Assembly: GCA_965220935.1 (NCBI GenBank) | Contig: OZ244857.1 | Location: 3,968,001 to 4,032,000 of the forward strand | Direction of reading: 5' to 3' | DNA length: 64,000 bases | DNA from: Bin80 sp965220935 | GTDB taxonomy: Bacteria > Bacteroidota > Rhodothermia > Rhodothermales > Bin80 | In this document: in pieces, positions 28,148 to 38,981 of the stretch | Layout: every line of letters begins with the position of its first letter | Numbering within the stretch: position 1 is the first letter of the stretch | Translations under genes and position numbers: made by a program | Notes under the pieces: model-generated | Told to the model about the DNA's origin: nothing | The model's input: the letters and a program-made list of their open reading frames with translations, nothing else | Database searches by the model: none

Positions 28148-28879
28148 ATGTTTTCCATCATCAAAGCTCTCGCGAAACTCAGTATTTTAGGATTTATCTT
28201 TTTATTCGGAGCCTGTGACAGTACGTCTAGTGAACCAGAGACTGTTCCTCTTGAGGCTCAACTGGTCAAAGATATCATGGCTGATCTCGTCATTAGTAGA
28301 GACTTAGAAACTGGACGTTCCGTCTCAAACAATCTGTATTCACTGTACGATCTTGATGCTAACGAGCTGATTCTTTCTTCGTCGGTTACAGACAAGGACC
28401 AACGCATGGCAGACTCGTCTGGAGCGGTCTGGGATATTGGTTTTCGCGGGACTACTGTCATCTTCAATGGCGGTATCAGTGGCCCTGCCGATGTCGGTGC
28501 ACAAATTCTCTCTCTACCCTTTGATGAGGTGACTGAAGCCCCCTCTGATGGCTATATCTTTGATGGCCGTAACTCTACATGCCCTGCGATTCAGACACCT
28601 GCAGGGCCTCGGCCAGGAAGTTCTCTGGCAATATGTACTGGCGCTGATAATGGCTGGTACAACTATAACTCTGATACGGGGCTAATCACTCCAATACCTG
28701 GGCGCACAATCGTACTTAAAACCTCACTTGGCAACTATGCATCTCTCAGGTTTTTGAGTTATTACAAGGGAAATCCAAGCCCACCCGATCCAAATCAGCC
28801 ATCTCGCTACTATACATTTGAATATATCGTTCAACCTAACGGATCCAGAGATCTCCGTAATACCACAGATAGCAACTAG
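28148..28879 (+). CDS. hmuY: HmuY-family haem-binding lipoprotein
   Basis: 243 residues. A lipoprotein signal (ILGFIFLFGAC, Cys at about 23) targets it to the membrane or cell surface. SGAVWDIGFRGTTVIFNGG, WYNYNSDTGLITPIPGRTIVL and LRFLSYYKGNP are the conserved core strands of the HmuY family, which binds haem at the surface and hands it to a TonB receptor. It follows the receptor gene by 10 bases in one operon. The haem ligands cannot be assigned from the sequence alone. The gene symbol reflects the family, not proven orthology. Confidence 0.85.
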   Translation: MFSIIKALAKLSILGFIFLFGACDSTSSEPETVPLEAQLVKDIMADLVISRDLETGRSVSNNLYSLYDLDANELILSSSVTDKDQRMADSSGAVWDIGFRGTTVIFNGGISGPADVGAQILSLPFDEVTEAPSDGYIFDGRNSTCPAIQTPAGPRPGSSLAICTGADNGWYNYNSDTGLITPIPGRTIVLKTSLGNYASLRFLSYYKGNPSPPDPNQPSRYYTFEYIVQPNGSRDLRNTTDSN

Positions 28880-29083
28880 AAAAAACTTGTAGTCTGGCTC
28901 CTGTGTCACCCGTTGAGCAATCTGGCCCTTGATGTCAGCACCTCCCCAACTTACACTTTGAAGGCCATTTACATTGAGCATCATTTGAGTTTTTGGATAC
29001 CTCCTGTAATGGAAACGCCCTAAAAGATCCATGGTAATTTACATGGATTGCGTATCTTATTATCTATTACATGCGTACCATTG

Positions 29084-30979
29084 ATGCCACCAATTAATAT
29101 TATTCTTGCAAACATTGATGCTGAGCAAATCACTCTTCCAAGCTTTCAGAGAGGATTTGTTTGGAATAGAAAACAAGTTCGTGGTCATCCAGTCGGAGGC
29201 CTGTTAACTTGGCTCACAACGCGGGATGGTGTCAAAACTGAACTACTCCTTGATGGTCAATGACTAACTCTACAGTGTCACAAAGGGGAAGCCACCTAAA
29301 TTCTTCAATGGCGATGAATCAGTTTTCAAGAATCTTTATTTTCACGCCATTGATGAAATTTTTGAATTTTATCAAACCAAAATGAAGAGCGATCCACTCT
29401 GGTTTGACGTAACAGAAGTTATGCAAGCGGGGCCACAGGGCATACACCTTCTCTCATGGATAAGCACGATTTGAAGAATGAAAATCTTCTTAAGTTCATG
29501 CAGGCCGTGAATCAGCTCGTGGGTATCCCCCAAATAAATTTCTATGTTGAACAAATTGGGGATGAAAAAAAGGATTCCGAAGAGGTTATAGACATTTTTA
29601 ACCGACTCAATAGCGCGGGTACCCGATTGTCTAAAGGAGATTTAGCCCTTGCCAGGATTTCTGCTAAATGGCCTGATGTGCGTAAGGTTATGGGGGAATC
29701 TTTGGAGTACTGGGCAAATCACGGTTCAATTTTTCTATGGATTGGCTTCTAAGATGTGTCAACGCTGTCATCTATGGGAAGGCGGACTTCAAGTTTCTGC
29801 ATGAGACAGACAAATATGATTTTGAAAAAGGACTTGCGAAAACCAAAGAATATATTGATGCCGTGTTGAATAAAATCTCAAGCACTTTAGGGCTTGATCA
29901 TGATAGAGTGCTGTTTTCAAAATTTTCCATACCCATTGTAGTAAGACATTTAGAGTTATGTCTTAGCAGAACTATAAGCACCGATGAATGGAATCTGATT
30001 CTGTATTGGTATTTAAAGACGGGCATTCATGGACGGTATTCTGGATCTACTGAGACTAAGATTAGGTATGATTTGGTAAAACTAGACGGCCACTCATCTG
30101 GAATAAAGGCGCTCATTTCAGACGTTGGAGAGCTCTGGGGGCACCCGAGAGTTCGTCCTGTTGATTTTGATTTATGGTCTCTTGGAGCTCGCACCTATCC
30201 GATACTTTACTGGCTAACTCGGATGCGTGGTGCTCAAAATTTCTGTGATGGAATTCAGCGAAAAGATAGTCTCTTAGGCAAAGATTCACACTTAAATGTA
30301 CACCACATTTTTCCCAAAGCTAAGCTTTATGATAACTACAACAAATCACAAGTGAATGCCATTGGAAATTTCTGTTTCCTCACCGCCATATGTAAGCTCT
30401 ACATTACCTTCAAAAGATCCTGGAAATTCTAATGGTCATCACACCTGTGAACGGATAAGTGATGATCCACGCGGTTACTTTTATTGGACTCGGGATAAGT
30501 TTCCTGACGCATCAGAATCTCAGTGGATTCCAATGGATGAAGAGTTATGGAAGATTGAAAATTATCCTGACTTTCTGATTGCTCGGCGCCAACTGCTACC
30601 AATAAGTTTCTCAAATCTCTAAACCCAGATCCCCCCGACACTGAACCCATTGCTGAAAAACCCACACAAACCCCAACACATATTGGCACAGTTGACGAAG
30701 AGTCTCAAATAAAAGAGCTTCAATCATGGATGAAATCACACCAATTGCTATCTGGAGAATTTGGCTACGACCTTGGACAATCTCCACAGACGATCATTGA
30801 TCTGGCATGGCCCAACGGAATACAAGTGGGCTTGGGTGGTCCCACCGCACTCCTGCTGAATGAATCTGCAGAAACTTACCAACGGTCAATCAGGCCGGTA
30901 TCAGTGTTTTGTTGATATCAAGTCCTTCAAAGAGTATGTAGAGTCCGAAATAATTGGCACTAGTACGACTAATCAATGA
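29084..30979 (+). pseudogene. Second DUF262/DUF1524 (GmrSD-like) gene, frameshifted several times
   Basis: Fragments in three frames rebuild one protein of about 630 residues. It starts MPPINIILANIDAEQITLPS then FQRGFVWNRKQVR and PVGGLLTWLT, and reaches LLLDGQ where a TGA falls inside the DGQQRLT motif. A DUF262 helical region follows (VIDIFNRLNSAGTRLSKGDLALA). The DUF1524 nuclease core is LNVHHIFPKAKLYDNYNKS. The C-terminus has AWPNGIQVGLGGPTALLLNE and ends FVDIKSFKEYVESEI at 30979. At least four shifts or stops are needed to read through. It is a different subfamily from the broken copy at 3490-7313. It was probably a type IV restriction enzyme. Confidence 0.85.
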
Positions 30980-31178
30980 TTGGATACTCGGCCCACCGTA
31001 CAGGAACTAATAAGCCACACTCTGATCCCCATTGAAATAACCATTCAGATTCTCCTGCAACTGTTTGTATTCTTTGCGAAATCCCTGGCTGAATGTCAAC
31101 AAATTTATCTGACGCGAGATCATCATTGATAATGAGCCCTTCTGGACTCGATTTTTCTATTGATATCAATATAACTTT

Positions 31179-34100
31179 ATGATTGTTCTTCACTTAGGCG
31201 CCTACCAAGAGCAGTTTCTGTTATGGGGCGAAGTCTCCAACGCACCCGATCCTAAATCTAAATTGGATCTGCCTTATCGTGCAAGTAGTAAGGAACTCGT
31301 GAAAGCGACTACATTTGCGGATCTGCGCCTTGATGAAAAAAAGTCAACACATCATCAAGTGTGGCTACCCACACAGGGGAAAACTCCACTGCCTTCAAGT
31401 CCTCTGATTGCAGATTTTCCCATAGATAAATCTGACCTTGTCCTCCATCCATGGCGCGTTCAAACGATGCACCTGCCCCCAGAGGATGCACTCGATTTAT
31501 TGGTGAACTCAATGGGTAAAGAAATGCTTGCACCAGGCGTTCTTATTGGCTCGGATATACGATTTTTCACCCATGTACTAAGACTTTGCGGAGCATTGAT
31601 TGCTCAGGAACAATTTGTGCCTGGATTATCTGAGAATGATGGATCGTTTCAAGCAATATGGGAGCCAGTCATTAGTGGAGAAAATCACGAAATTCTCTCT
31701 TCGCTTGCAAAAGCAATGCCTGACGCTTGCCGAGCAGTATCCGACAGAAAAGATCAGCCCCCTGATGAAGCACCATTATCAATCATTACACAGATATTGA
31801 AATTTTTCGTTGATTATCTGATACGCATGTCTTGGACCGATAAACCTCGCTCAAAAAGTCGCAAGGCAACAAAAAAATCGTTTTCAAGCATTCATGATCA
31901 ATGGGTTTATGCACTGCGTGACTGGAATTCATCAATGTCTGGAGATTTTGATGATTTGGAGAATTTTTCTGAGCAGGTCAAGATTTGGCGACGCGCACTC
32001 TCCATGTCAACTCACGCATCGTTTCGACTCTGCTTTCGACTTGAAGAACCCGAAGATGATGATCAACAATGGTATGTTCGCTATCTACTAAATGCAATTG
32101 ACGACCCAAGCCTGTTTATTGAAGTGGCCGATGCATGGGAGCCTAAAAAACAAACCCAATCAATTTTTTCAAAGTATCGGACTAATATTCATGAGTTTCT
32201 CCTCACATCGCTCGGACATGTCTCAAGTCTGCACGAGGTACTGGCAGAGAGCTTGAAAGCATCTCGCCCAGGTGGCGTTGAACTGGACACTCAAGGCGCC
32301 TATACATTTTTGAACGAAATTGCTTGGTTACTCCAGCAGTCTGGATATAGTGTGCAGCTACCATCATGGTGGACATCGGCAGGTCACCATCGACAGTTTT
32401 CCGTCCGCGCTTCTGTTAAATCTCCCCAAATGCAGAGCCGCGGCATGATCTCACTTGGTGATGTCGTAGAGTTTGACTGGCAACTGGCTTTGGGAGATGA
32501 GCAAATCTCACTTCAAGAGATTGAAACACTCACACGCCTAAAGATGCCTTTGGTAAAAATTCGCGGACAATGGATGCAATTTGATGCCCCTAAAATTCAG
32601 GAAGCCATCAACTTCTGGAAGAAAATGAGTACCGGTGATATTACCGGTAGAGACATTGTGCATATGAGCCTTGGTGCTGCACAAACACCTAGCAAACTTC
32701 CTTTTGGCGGGGTTGAAGCCACAGGATGGATTGGCGATCTACTTCACTCTCTGGAACATGGTGCAGACATTGAAGAAATTCCAGTCTCCAATGAATTTGA
32801 CGGAACCCTTCGTCCCTATCAATCCAGAGGCTATTCATGGTTGGCCTTTCTGCAACAGTGGGGGTTCGGTGCCTGCCTTGCTGACGATATGGGATTAGGG
32901 AAAACACCCCAAACCCTTGCCCTGATTCAACAAACACTTGAGTCTAATCCACAGAAACCGATCCTTGTGGTCAGCCCTACCTCAGTGATTGGAAACTGGC
33001 AAAAAGAAGCAGCGCACTTCACGCCAAACTTGCAAGTGCTCGTTCACCATGGTGCTCGGCGCATAAAAGATATTGATCAATTCAAACAAGAGGTTTCGCA
33101 AAAGCCCGTTGTGATTACGGGGTTTCCCCTTTTGCATCGAGATTTTCAAGTATTAAGCGAAATCAAGTGGGGAGTGATTATTTTGGATGAGGCTCAGAAT
33201 ATCAAAAACCCGGGGACAAAACAGGCCAAAGCTGCTCAATCGCTTCGATCTGATTACCGCATCGCTCTTACGGGCACTCCCGTTGAAAACAATGTGGGTG
33301 AATTGTGGTCCATCATGGAGTTTCTCAATCCAGGGTTCCTTCATACCCAAGCCGAGTTCAAGCGGAGATTCTTTGTCCCGATACAGATTCATAATAACTT
33401 AGACGCAATTCAGCGCCTCAAACGCATCACTGGGCCGTTTATTCTACGCCGCCTAAAAACAGATAAAACGATCATTGATGATCTTCCCGATAAACAAGAG
33501 ACCAATGTGTTTACAAAACTCACCAAAGAACAGGGCTCACTGTATAGAGCCGTCGTCAAAGAAATAGACGAAGCACTGAAAGGGGCCAAAGATGTTCAAA
33601 GAAAAGGGCTTATCCTGGCAACACTGACCAAACTCAAGCAGATTTGTAATCACCCCGCGCAGTTTCTCCATGATGCCTCTGAAATTTCTGGGCGCTCAGG
33701 TAAATTAATTCGTCTCATTGAAATGCTTGAAGAAGTTTATGAAGCCCAAGACCGCGCGCTCATCTTTACACAGTTCACGGAAATGGGGACCATGCTCAAA
33801 CAACATTTGCAAGAAACTTTCGGCCGAGAAGCTCTATTTTTGCATGGAGGTGTCCCCAAGAAACAGCGTGATCGCATGATTGAACACTTCCAACAAGATG
33901 ATTCGGGGGCTCAATTTTTCATTCTCTCATTAAAAGCTGCTGGAACCGGTCTCAACCTCACAAGGGCTAACCATGTATTCCATTACGATCGGTGGTGGAA
34001 TCCCGCTGTGGAAAATCAAGCCACCGATCGTGCTTTTCGTATCGGACAGACAAAGCATGTACAGGTGTATAAATTTGTGTGTACTGGCACGATTGAAGAA

Positions 34101-34238
34101 CATATTAACGACATGATACAACAAAAACAGGAGGTTGCCGACAGTGTTGTTTCAACTGGCGAACAATGGATTACCGAAATGTCAACTCGTGAACTTAAGA
34201 AAATACTCAGGTTACAAAAAGATGCGATTGCATCATGA
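31179..34238 (+). CDS. SNF2-family helicase/ATPase
   Basis: 1019 residues. The N-terminal half (about 1-530) is a SNF2-helicase-associated region found in bacterial YwqA/HepA-like proteins. The motor follows: LADDMGLGKTPQTLAL (Walker A), PTSVIGNWQKEA (Ia), IILDEAQNIKNP (DEAQ box), ALTGTPVENNVGELWSIMEFL (III, quoted for TGTPVEN), and in the second lobe FILSLKAAGTGLNL and RWWNPAVENQATDRAFRIGQ (V-VI). All catalytic residues look intact. It precedes the SWIM-finger gene by 29 bases, a pairing seen widely in bacteria. Function is probably DNA remodelling during repair or replication; the exact role is not established. Confidence 0.92.
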   Translation: MIVLHLGAYQEQFLLWGEVSNAPDPKSKLDLPYRASSKELVKATTFADLRLDEKKSTHHQVWLPTQGKTPLPSSPLIADFPIDKSDLVLHPWRVQTMHLPPEDALDLLVNSMGKEMLAPGVLIGSDIRFFTHVLRLCGALIAQEQFVPGLSENDGSFQAIWEPVISGENHEILSSLAKAMPDACRAVSDRKDQPPDEAPLSIITQILKFFVDYLIRMSWTDKPRSKSRKATKKSFSSIHDQWVYALRDWNSSMSGDFDDLENFSEQVKIWRRALSMSTHASFRLCFRLEEPEDDDQQWYVRYLLNAIDDPSLFIEVADAWEPKKQTQSIFSKYRTNIHEFLLTSLGHVSSLHEVLAESLKASRPGGVELDTQGAYTFLNEIAWLLQQSGYSVQLPSWWTSAGHHRQFSVRASVKSPQMQSRGMISLGDVVEFDWQLALGDEQISLQEIETLTRLKMPLVKIRGQWMQFDAPKIQEAINFWKKMSTGDITGRDIVHMSLGAAQTPSKLPFGGVEATGWIGDLLHSLEHGADIEEIPVSNEFDGTLRPYQSRGYSWLAFLQQWGFGACLADDMGLGKTPQTLALIQQTLESNPQKPILVVSPTSVIGNWQKEAAHFTPNLQVLVHHGARRIKDIDQFKQEVSQKPVVITGFPLLHRDFQVLSEIKWGVIILDEAQNIKNPGTKQAKAAQSLRSDYRIALTGTPVENNVGELWSIMEFLNPGFLHTQAEFKRRFFVPIQIHNNLDAIQRLKRITGPFILRRLKTDKTIIDDLPDKQETNVFTKLTKEQGSLYRAVVKEIDEALKGAKDVQRKGLILATLTKLKQICNHPAQFLHDASEISGRSGKLIRLIEMLEEVYEAQDRALIFTQFTEMGTMLKQHLQETFGREALFLHGGVPKKQRDRMIEHFQQDDSGAQFFILSLKAAGTGLNLTRANHVFHYDRWWNPAVENQATDRAFRIGQTKHVQVYKFVCTGTIEEHINDMIQQKQEVADSVVSTGEQWITEMSTRELKKILRLQKDAIAS

Positions 34239-34267
34239 GCCACACAATTGATTTCCTCTCTAAATAA

Positions 34268-35128
34268 ATGTCAAGATATTACTACGATTATTATCCACCG
34301 TCTAGACCGCGCTCCGTGAAAGGTGGGATTAAGGCACAGTCACGCCGCGGCACTATTGGAAAGACTTGGTGGGGGATACGGTGGATAGAGACACTTGAAA
34401 GTTTTAGCATTGGTGCACGCTTGGGGCGTGGTAAAAATTATGCGCGAAGTGGACAAGTCCTGTCCATTGATATTGAAAAAGGACTAGTCAAATCGAAAGT
34501 CCGAGGTTCACGTCACTATCTTGTGGGGATCAAGCTGAAACCATTTAAATCCTCAAGCTGGAAAAAGATTGTTGAGTCATTAAAGGATCAGCCATATTAT
34601 GTGGCCAAACTTCTGGCTGGTGAGATTCCAGAGGATTTTGAGGATCTTTTGAAAGAAGCTGGCACTCCGCTTTTCCCTGAACGTGTCAATGATTTGAAGA
34701 CGGATTGCACCTGCCCAGATTGGTCTAACCCATGCAAACATATTGCAGCCGTCTATTATTTGCTCGCAGAGGAGTTTGACCGCGATCCATTTCTGCTGTT
34801 TGAATTGCGAGGAATTACTCGGCAAGAACTGCTAGCAGAAGTTACAGGGGCGCCAACCAGTTCAGATGAGAACTATGATGATCAAGAAAACACTCTACAG
34901 GATTCTGTGCCCTTGAAACCGTCAAGCAATTTCTGGCAGGACGCAGGACTACCAGAAGATCTATTTGGCGTCATTCGTACACCCCCTGCCTCGGCCGCTC
35001 TTCCCAAGCGTCTCGGCAAGTTCCCCTTTTGGCGCGGCGAGGATGGATTAATCAATGCCTTGGAACCTGTATATCAAAAAGCCTCTCCCTGTGGACTGGA
35101 TATTTTCCAAGGTGAAACCACCTTCTGA
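34268..35128 (+). CDS. SWIM zinc-finger protein
   Basis: 286 residues. The SWIM motif CTCPDWSNPCKH (CxCx6CxH) lies at about 156-167 and binds zinc, with DNA or protein contact as the family role. The tyrosine- and arginine-rich start MSRYYYDYYPPSRPRSVKGG and the GKTWWGIRWIETLE segment are conserved in the partners of SNF2 helicases. It sits directly downstream of such a helicase with a 29-base gap and is probably translated from the same message. The frame is intact. Confidence 0.9.
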   Translation: MSRYYYDYYPPSRPRSVKGGIKAQSRRGTIGKTWWGIRWIETLESFSIGARLGRGKNYARSGQVLSIDIEKGLVKSKVRGSRHYLVGIKLKPFKSSSWKKIVESLKDQPYYVAKLLAGEIPEDFEDLLKEAGTPLFPERVNDLKTDCTCPDWSNPCKHIAAVYYLLAEEFDRDPFLLFELRGITRQELLAEVTGAPTSSDENYDDQENTLQDSVPLKPSSNFWQDAGLPEDLFGVIRTPPASAALPKRLGKFPFWRGEDGLINALEPVYQKASPCGLDIFQGETTF

Positions 35129-36019
35129 GAAAATATGGTCTTACAACTTGAAGAATCCTCCTTTTTTGATTAGGATTTTCTATGAATGGGTAGACTCATC
35201 AGTCTTTGGTTAGCACGCGATGGTTCGGACTCAAGTGATTGCAAAAGAGTGACGATATCACTCAATTGAGGGCTTCATCTACATGGGTGGCGTTGAAGAC
35301 CCATTCATTGGTTTCACGAACCGGAGATGTTTTTCAATTGAGAAACCACATCGTTAATAATTGATTCATCTACGCCCAGTTCATTATTAAAGAACACACT
35401 GACTGGAATGAAATCTCCAAAGTGAACATTTGAGATAGGAGTTCCACTTCCTGTACCTCAGATAGGGGTATGTATTGCTGACAGGTAACGATTTCTGTAG
35501 CATATTGGGCTCTCACATCAAAATGATCGGTCTCTCTATTTTTCTGCCAAGCGACAACCACTAGACTCACTTCAATCCTTGACACAATTTTAGACTGTCT
35601 TTCTCAATATTTAAAATGTCTTCTTTGTTATTTATCTCTGGCACTCCATTATTTCTTGATAGATGCTCAGTTCTAATTCCCTAAGTCTATTGGACGCTTT
35701 CATATAAATTTGGAATGGTTTAAGAATATCATCATTAAGTAAGGATTTAGCAAAAAATTAACTGATTATTGCCCATAGCATTAGCATGAATGACACTAAA
35801 TTTTGTTACAACCGCAGGTTCTAAGGCGTAAACTTATAACTTTCCTTTCAATATAGAGCGAAATCCATAAAGAAAGGGAGAGCAGGCTTGCTCTCCCTTA
35901 ACCCCAAATCACCAAATTTGTAGAACCAGATATGAAAATCTGATACAAGAAGTTTAACGGTGATATAATTGAATGGTTCACAAGATAAATGATGAGTGGA
36001 AAAAATTTATCTATATTAT
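35129..36019. other. Long intergenic stretch, perhaps with gene remnants
   Basis: About 890 bases. A minus-strand open stretch at 35370-35585 (MSRIEVSLVVVAWQKNRETD...) and an adjacent short one near 35624-35705 (MKASNRLRELELSIYQEIME) are open but match no family I know. They may be remnants of a lost gene. A strong hairpin lies at 35874-35899. The second TnpB transposon begins at 36020. Confidence 0.4.
35874..35899 (-). terminator. Strong hairpin, terminator-like on the minus strand
   Basis: AAGGGAGAGCA and its exact complement TGCTCTCCCTT enclose a GGCT loop. On the minus strand the stem is followed by TTTCTTT, so it could stop transcription leaving the TnpB element or the gene remnants. 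On the plus strand there is no T-run. Confidence 0.5.
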
Positions 36020-36089
36020 GGGAATTATATCCATAAGTAACAAATTATATAGCTACTGACAGATCCATTTCACGGCTCATAGGAGTCTC

Positions 36090-37160
36090 TAACGAGAACG
36101 CTCCTCCACGTGCAGATGTCCCAATCCAGGAGACCTGTAACACATTCGCAGATGCGTTTATATCTGCATGATCCGCCATACACTTAAACTTACTTTGCGA
36201 TTGACTTTATCTGTATGACCACACTGATTACAGCGTTGACTGGTATACTTCGGATCAACAGGGACAACCCTGCCAAACTTGTAATCGCAATAGGAATTAA
36301 AGCGTCCCCATCCAATGACGCGGTTTAACCCTGCTTTTGCCTTCACATTGGTTCCAGGGTTCTCAACCGTGCCCTAGGACATAGTCTTGATCTTCACGTA
36401 TACGCCTTATTGGACAATCTACGGCTATGTTGATGTGCCGCATTCGTTCTGCAGTTTTCGCTTCGATCGACCAGATCCTTTCTGTTGTCGGGCTAACTTA
36501 CGTTGATACCTACGGATCTTAATCTCCTTATCCGTTAAGTCAGGGATCGGTAACATGCCCTGTTCACCATCCGTAGAAGAATACGAGATGTTATAGGTAT
36601 TCAAATCAATGCCGATCTCTTTGCCGTCATCTACTTGCTCGGGTAAATTGTCGACCTTGTAGAGCACGGATATCTTCCAATACCGTCCATCTTTTTTCAC
36701 GGTCACTTCAATAGGCTCAGCAAGGATTACCACCGTGTCTACGCATCTTCATCCACCCAACCTTTTGAATGTAAATGTTATCATCTACAATCTTAAAAGC
36801 ACCTTTTGGAGCCGTGAACGATTTATTGTTGTACTTAGTGTGAAACGTAGGATGGTCACGTAATCCCTTGAGCTTGCCAAGCCTCGGCCTGTCCTTTCAA
36901 TGTATAACGAACAATAGCAGATGAGTACATCAATAACCAACGCGTTTCTTTACGCAAGATTGGGTATCGTTTAATTAATGCATAAAAAGAGGTGGATGGG
37001 TTTTCAGTATCCTGATCCTCAACTTCTTTGTTTCAAGATCACATTCCACACATATAAACACGCCCCGATCAGTCCATGTAGTAGCAGGGCATAAACGATA
37101 CTCTATTCCACGATAGGAACAGTTTGAATCTGAAGGGTTAGAAGCCTTTTTAACAGGCAT
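36090..37160 (-). pseudogene. tnpB: TnpB remnant, copy 2
   Basis: Recognisable pieces in different frames: MPVKKASNPSDSNCSYRGIE at the start (37160), EPIEVTVKKDGRYWKISVLY then IGIDLNTYNIS (RuvC-I Asp retained), VKAKAGLNR-type sequence and CNQCGHTDKVNRK. Several deletions remove parts that copy 1 keeps, including most of the segment before RuvC-II and part of the zinc-binding region. It cannot give a working nuclease. About 80 percent similar to copy 1 by eye in the aligned parts. Confidence 0.85.
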
Positions 37161-37191
37161 GATGTCAAGTCTACGTTGATGTTATGGTAAG

Positions 37192-37220
37192 CAATAGGAT
37201 AGACCATATCTATCCTATTG
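37192..37220. repeat. Perfect hairpin upstream of tnpB, copy 2
   Basis: CAATAGGATAGA pairs exactly with TCTATCCTATTG around a 5-base loop. The stem is the same as at 7074-7103, while the loop differs in sequence and length. Confidence 0.7.
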
Positions 37221-37387
37221 TGTCTGTTACACCCGCCACACCCAAAAAGATTCCACCCGTTGTTACTTTGCGATATAATTCCCTATATTATCATACCTAG
37301 TTAGTTCAACGATGCTTATTTTATACGCACTCTGAGATTCATTTACGAATCCTTTTACTTGAAATTTATCGTCATTGAAGGTGAAGT

Positions 37388-38776
37388 ATGAAACCAACAG
37401 GAACTTCGGATCATCCAGCTAGAATTGCAATCATCGGGGCTGGCCCCGCAGGATTTTATGCCGCTGGTCACCTACTTAAGCAAAAAGATATCGTTGTTCA
37501 AATTGATATGTATGACAAACTTCCAGTCCCTTATGGACTTGTCCGAAGTGGCGTTGCTCCCGATCATCAAAAAATTAAAAGTGTAACGCGCGTCTACGAA
37601 AAAATCGCATCTCATCAGGGGTTTCGGTTCTATGGTAACGTTGAATATGGCAAACAGGTCAATCTCAATGATCTAAGAAACCACTATCATCAAGTCTATT
37701 TTTCAACTGGTGCACAAGTAGATCGCCGTCTCAATATTCCTGGAGAGGATTTGCAACGTAGCTACTCTGCTACCGACTTCGTGGCATGGTATAACGGCCA
37801 TCCTGATTACACACATCTTCAGTTTGACCTGTCTAAACCTTGCGTTGCTGTTGTAGGAGTGGGAAATGTTGCGGTTGATGTTTGCCGAATCCTCTGTAGA
37901 ACAATTGATGAATTAAGAAATACTGATATTGCAGACTACGCTCTTGACGCACTTGCCGAAAGCCGCGTGCAGGAAGTATATATGTTGGGCAGAAGAGGAC
38001 CAGCACAAGCAGCATTCACACACCCCGAGGCCAAAGAGCTCGGTGAATTACCTGGAGCCGAACTCTATATTCCTGAGACAGAAGCACAACTAGATCTGCA
38101 CTCAAAGGCATGGATGAAAACCAAAGGAGATCGGCTCACTGCCAAGAAGGTTGAACTTATTCAGACACTTGCTCAACGATCCCATACTCAGAAATCTCGC
38201 CGCCTAGTATTACGATTTTTGATCTCACCAGAAATTCTTCATGATGATGGCTTAGGCGGAATCGGTCGTGTGACGCTTCGTAAAAATAAACTCGTTCGTC
38301 AAGGTAACAGTTTACGCCCAGAACCCACCGATATCTGCGAAGAATTGCCTGCTGAAGTTGTATTTCGATCCGTAGGATATCGCGGAATCCCCCTATCAGG
38401 ATTACCTTTTAGAGATGACTGGGCCGTCATTCCAAGCCAGAATGGAAGGGTTATTGGTGAAGAAATCACCACAGGTGTCTATGTCGGTGGTTGGATCAAA
38501 CGAGGACCCACCGGAGTCATTGGAACAAACAAGCCTGATGCTCTTGAAACGGTTCAATGTATGATTGAAGACATTCTAGCAGGGCGGTGTTTTGATCCAG
38601 AGTTCACAGACCCTGAGTCGGTGGAACGCATGGTACATGATAGATGCACAAATATATTTTCATGGAAGGACTGGAAAGAAATTGATCGTCTTGAAACTGC
38701 AGCAGGTGAGACTCAAGGTCGCCCACGAGTCAAATTTACTTCAACCCAGAGCATGCTTCAGGCCCTAGGGCGGTAG
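37388..38776 (+). CDS. fprA: Ferredoxin-NADP reductase, adrenodoxin-reductase type (FprA-like)
   Basis: A flavoenzyme of 462 residues that moves electrons between NADPH and ferredoxin. The FAD-binding Rossmann motif is IAIIGAGPAGFYAAGHLL. The family signatures DKLPVPYGLVRSGVAPDHQ and YFSTGAQ are present. The NADP-binding domain has AVVGVGNVAVDVCRIL and the conserved MLGRRGPAQAAFT. Near the C-terminus YVGGWIKRGPTGVIGTNK is typical of this class and not of the plant type. A likely partner is the FdxA-type ferredoxin encoded at 42440-42784. It stands alone on the plus strand after the second TnpB transposon. Confidence 0.92.
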   Translation: MKPTGTSDHPARIAIIGAGPAGFYAAGHLLKQKDIVVQIDMYDKLPVPYGLVRSGVAPDHQKIKSVTRVYEKIASHQGFRFYGNVEYGKQVNLNDLRNHYHQVYFSTGAQVDRRLNIPGEDLQRSYSATDFVAWYNGHPDYTHLQFDLSKPCVAVVGVGNVAVDVCRILCRTIDELRNTDIADYALDALAESRVQEVYMLGRRGPAQAAFTHPEAKELGELPGAELYIPETEAQLDLHSKAWMKTKGDRLTAKKVELIQTLAQRSHTQKSRRLVLRFLISPEILHDDGLGGIGRVTLRKNKLVRQGNSLRPEPTDICEELPAEVVFRSVGYRGIPLSGLPFRDDWAVIPSQNGRVIGEEITTGVYVGGWIKRGPTGVIGTNKPDALETVQCMIEDILAGRCFDPEFTDPESVERMVHDRCTNIFSWKDWKEIDRLETAAGETQGRPRVKFTSTQSMLQALGR

Positions 38777-38981
38777 CTGTCAATGATGACTATTGATCAA
38801 AGGTGTTGTCATTGCAAAACCTGACTACCCCGATACGTAAAAGAGATTGAAGAACCTGCGACGCATGATCACAGGAACTTGGAGAGGCTTCCTCTAAATA
38901 ATTGACTACGATCAGTTTGAGCGGATTGTATACGAAATCTCCTATTTCCAAAGAAATTTGCACGGGTAGCGCCAATCAAAA

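Larger units (their letters stand above)
36020..37283 (-). mobile_element. TnpB-carrying transposon, copy 2, with terminal inverted repeats and 8-bp target duplication
   Basis: A 1264-base relative of the element at 5783-7167. Both ends read GGGAATTATATC, then AAGTAACAA after a short variable stretch. It is flanked by perfect 8-bp direct repeats TATATTAT (36012-36019 and 37284-37291). The internal tnpB is heavily decayed by deletions. The same hairpin as in copy 1 lies upstream of tnpB. It is inserted in an intergenic region before the ferredoxin-NADP reductase gene. Confidence 0.85.

Noticed and set aside
35370..35585. Minus-strand open frame of 71 codons before the second TnpB transposon
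   Set aside because: No family recognised, no partner gene and no start context; mentioned only as a possible remnant.
38790..38975. Small minus-strand frame between the ferredoxin reductase and beta-propeller genes
   Set aside because: Composition and lack of any motif do not support a gene.
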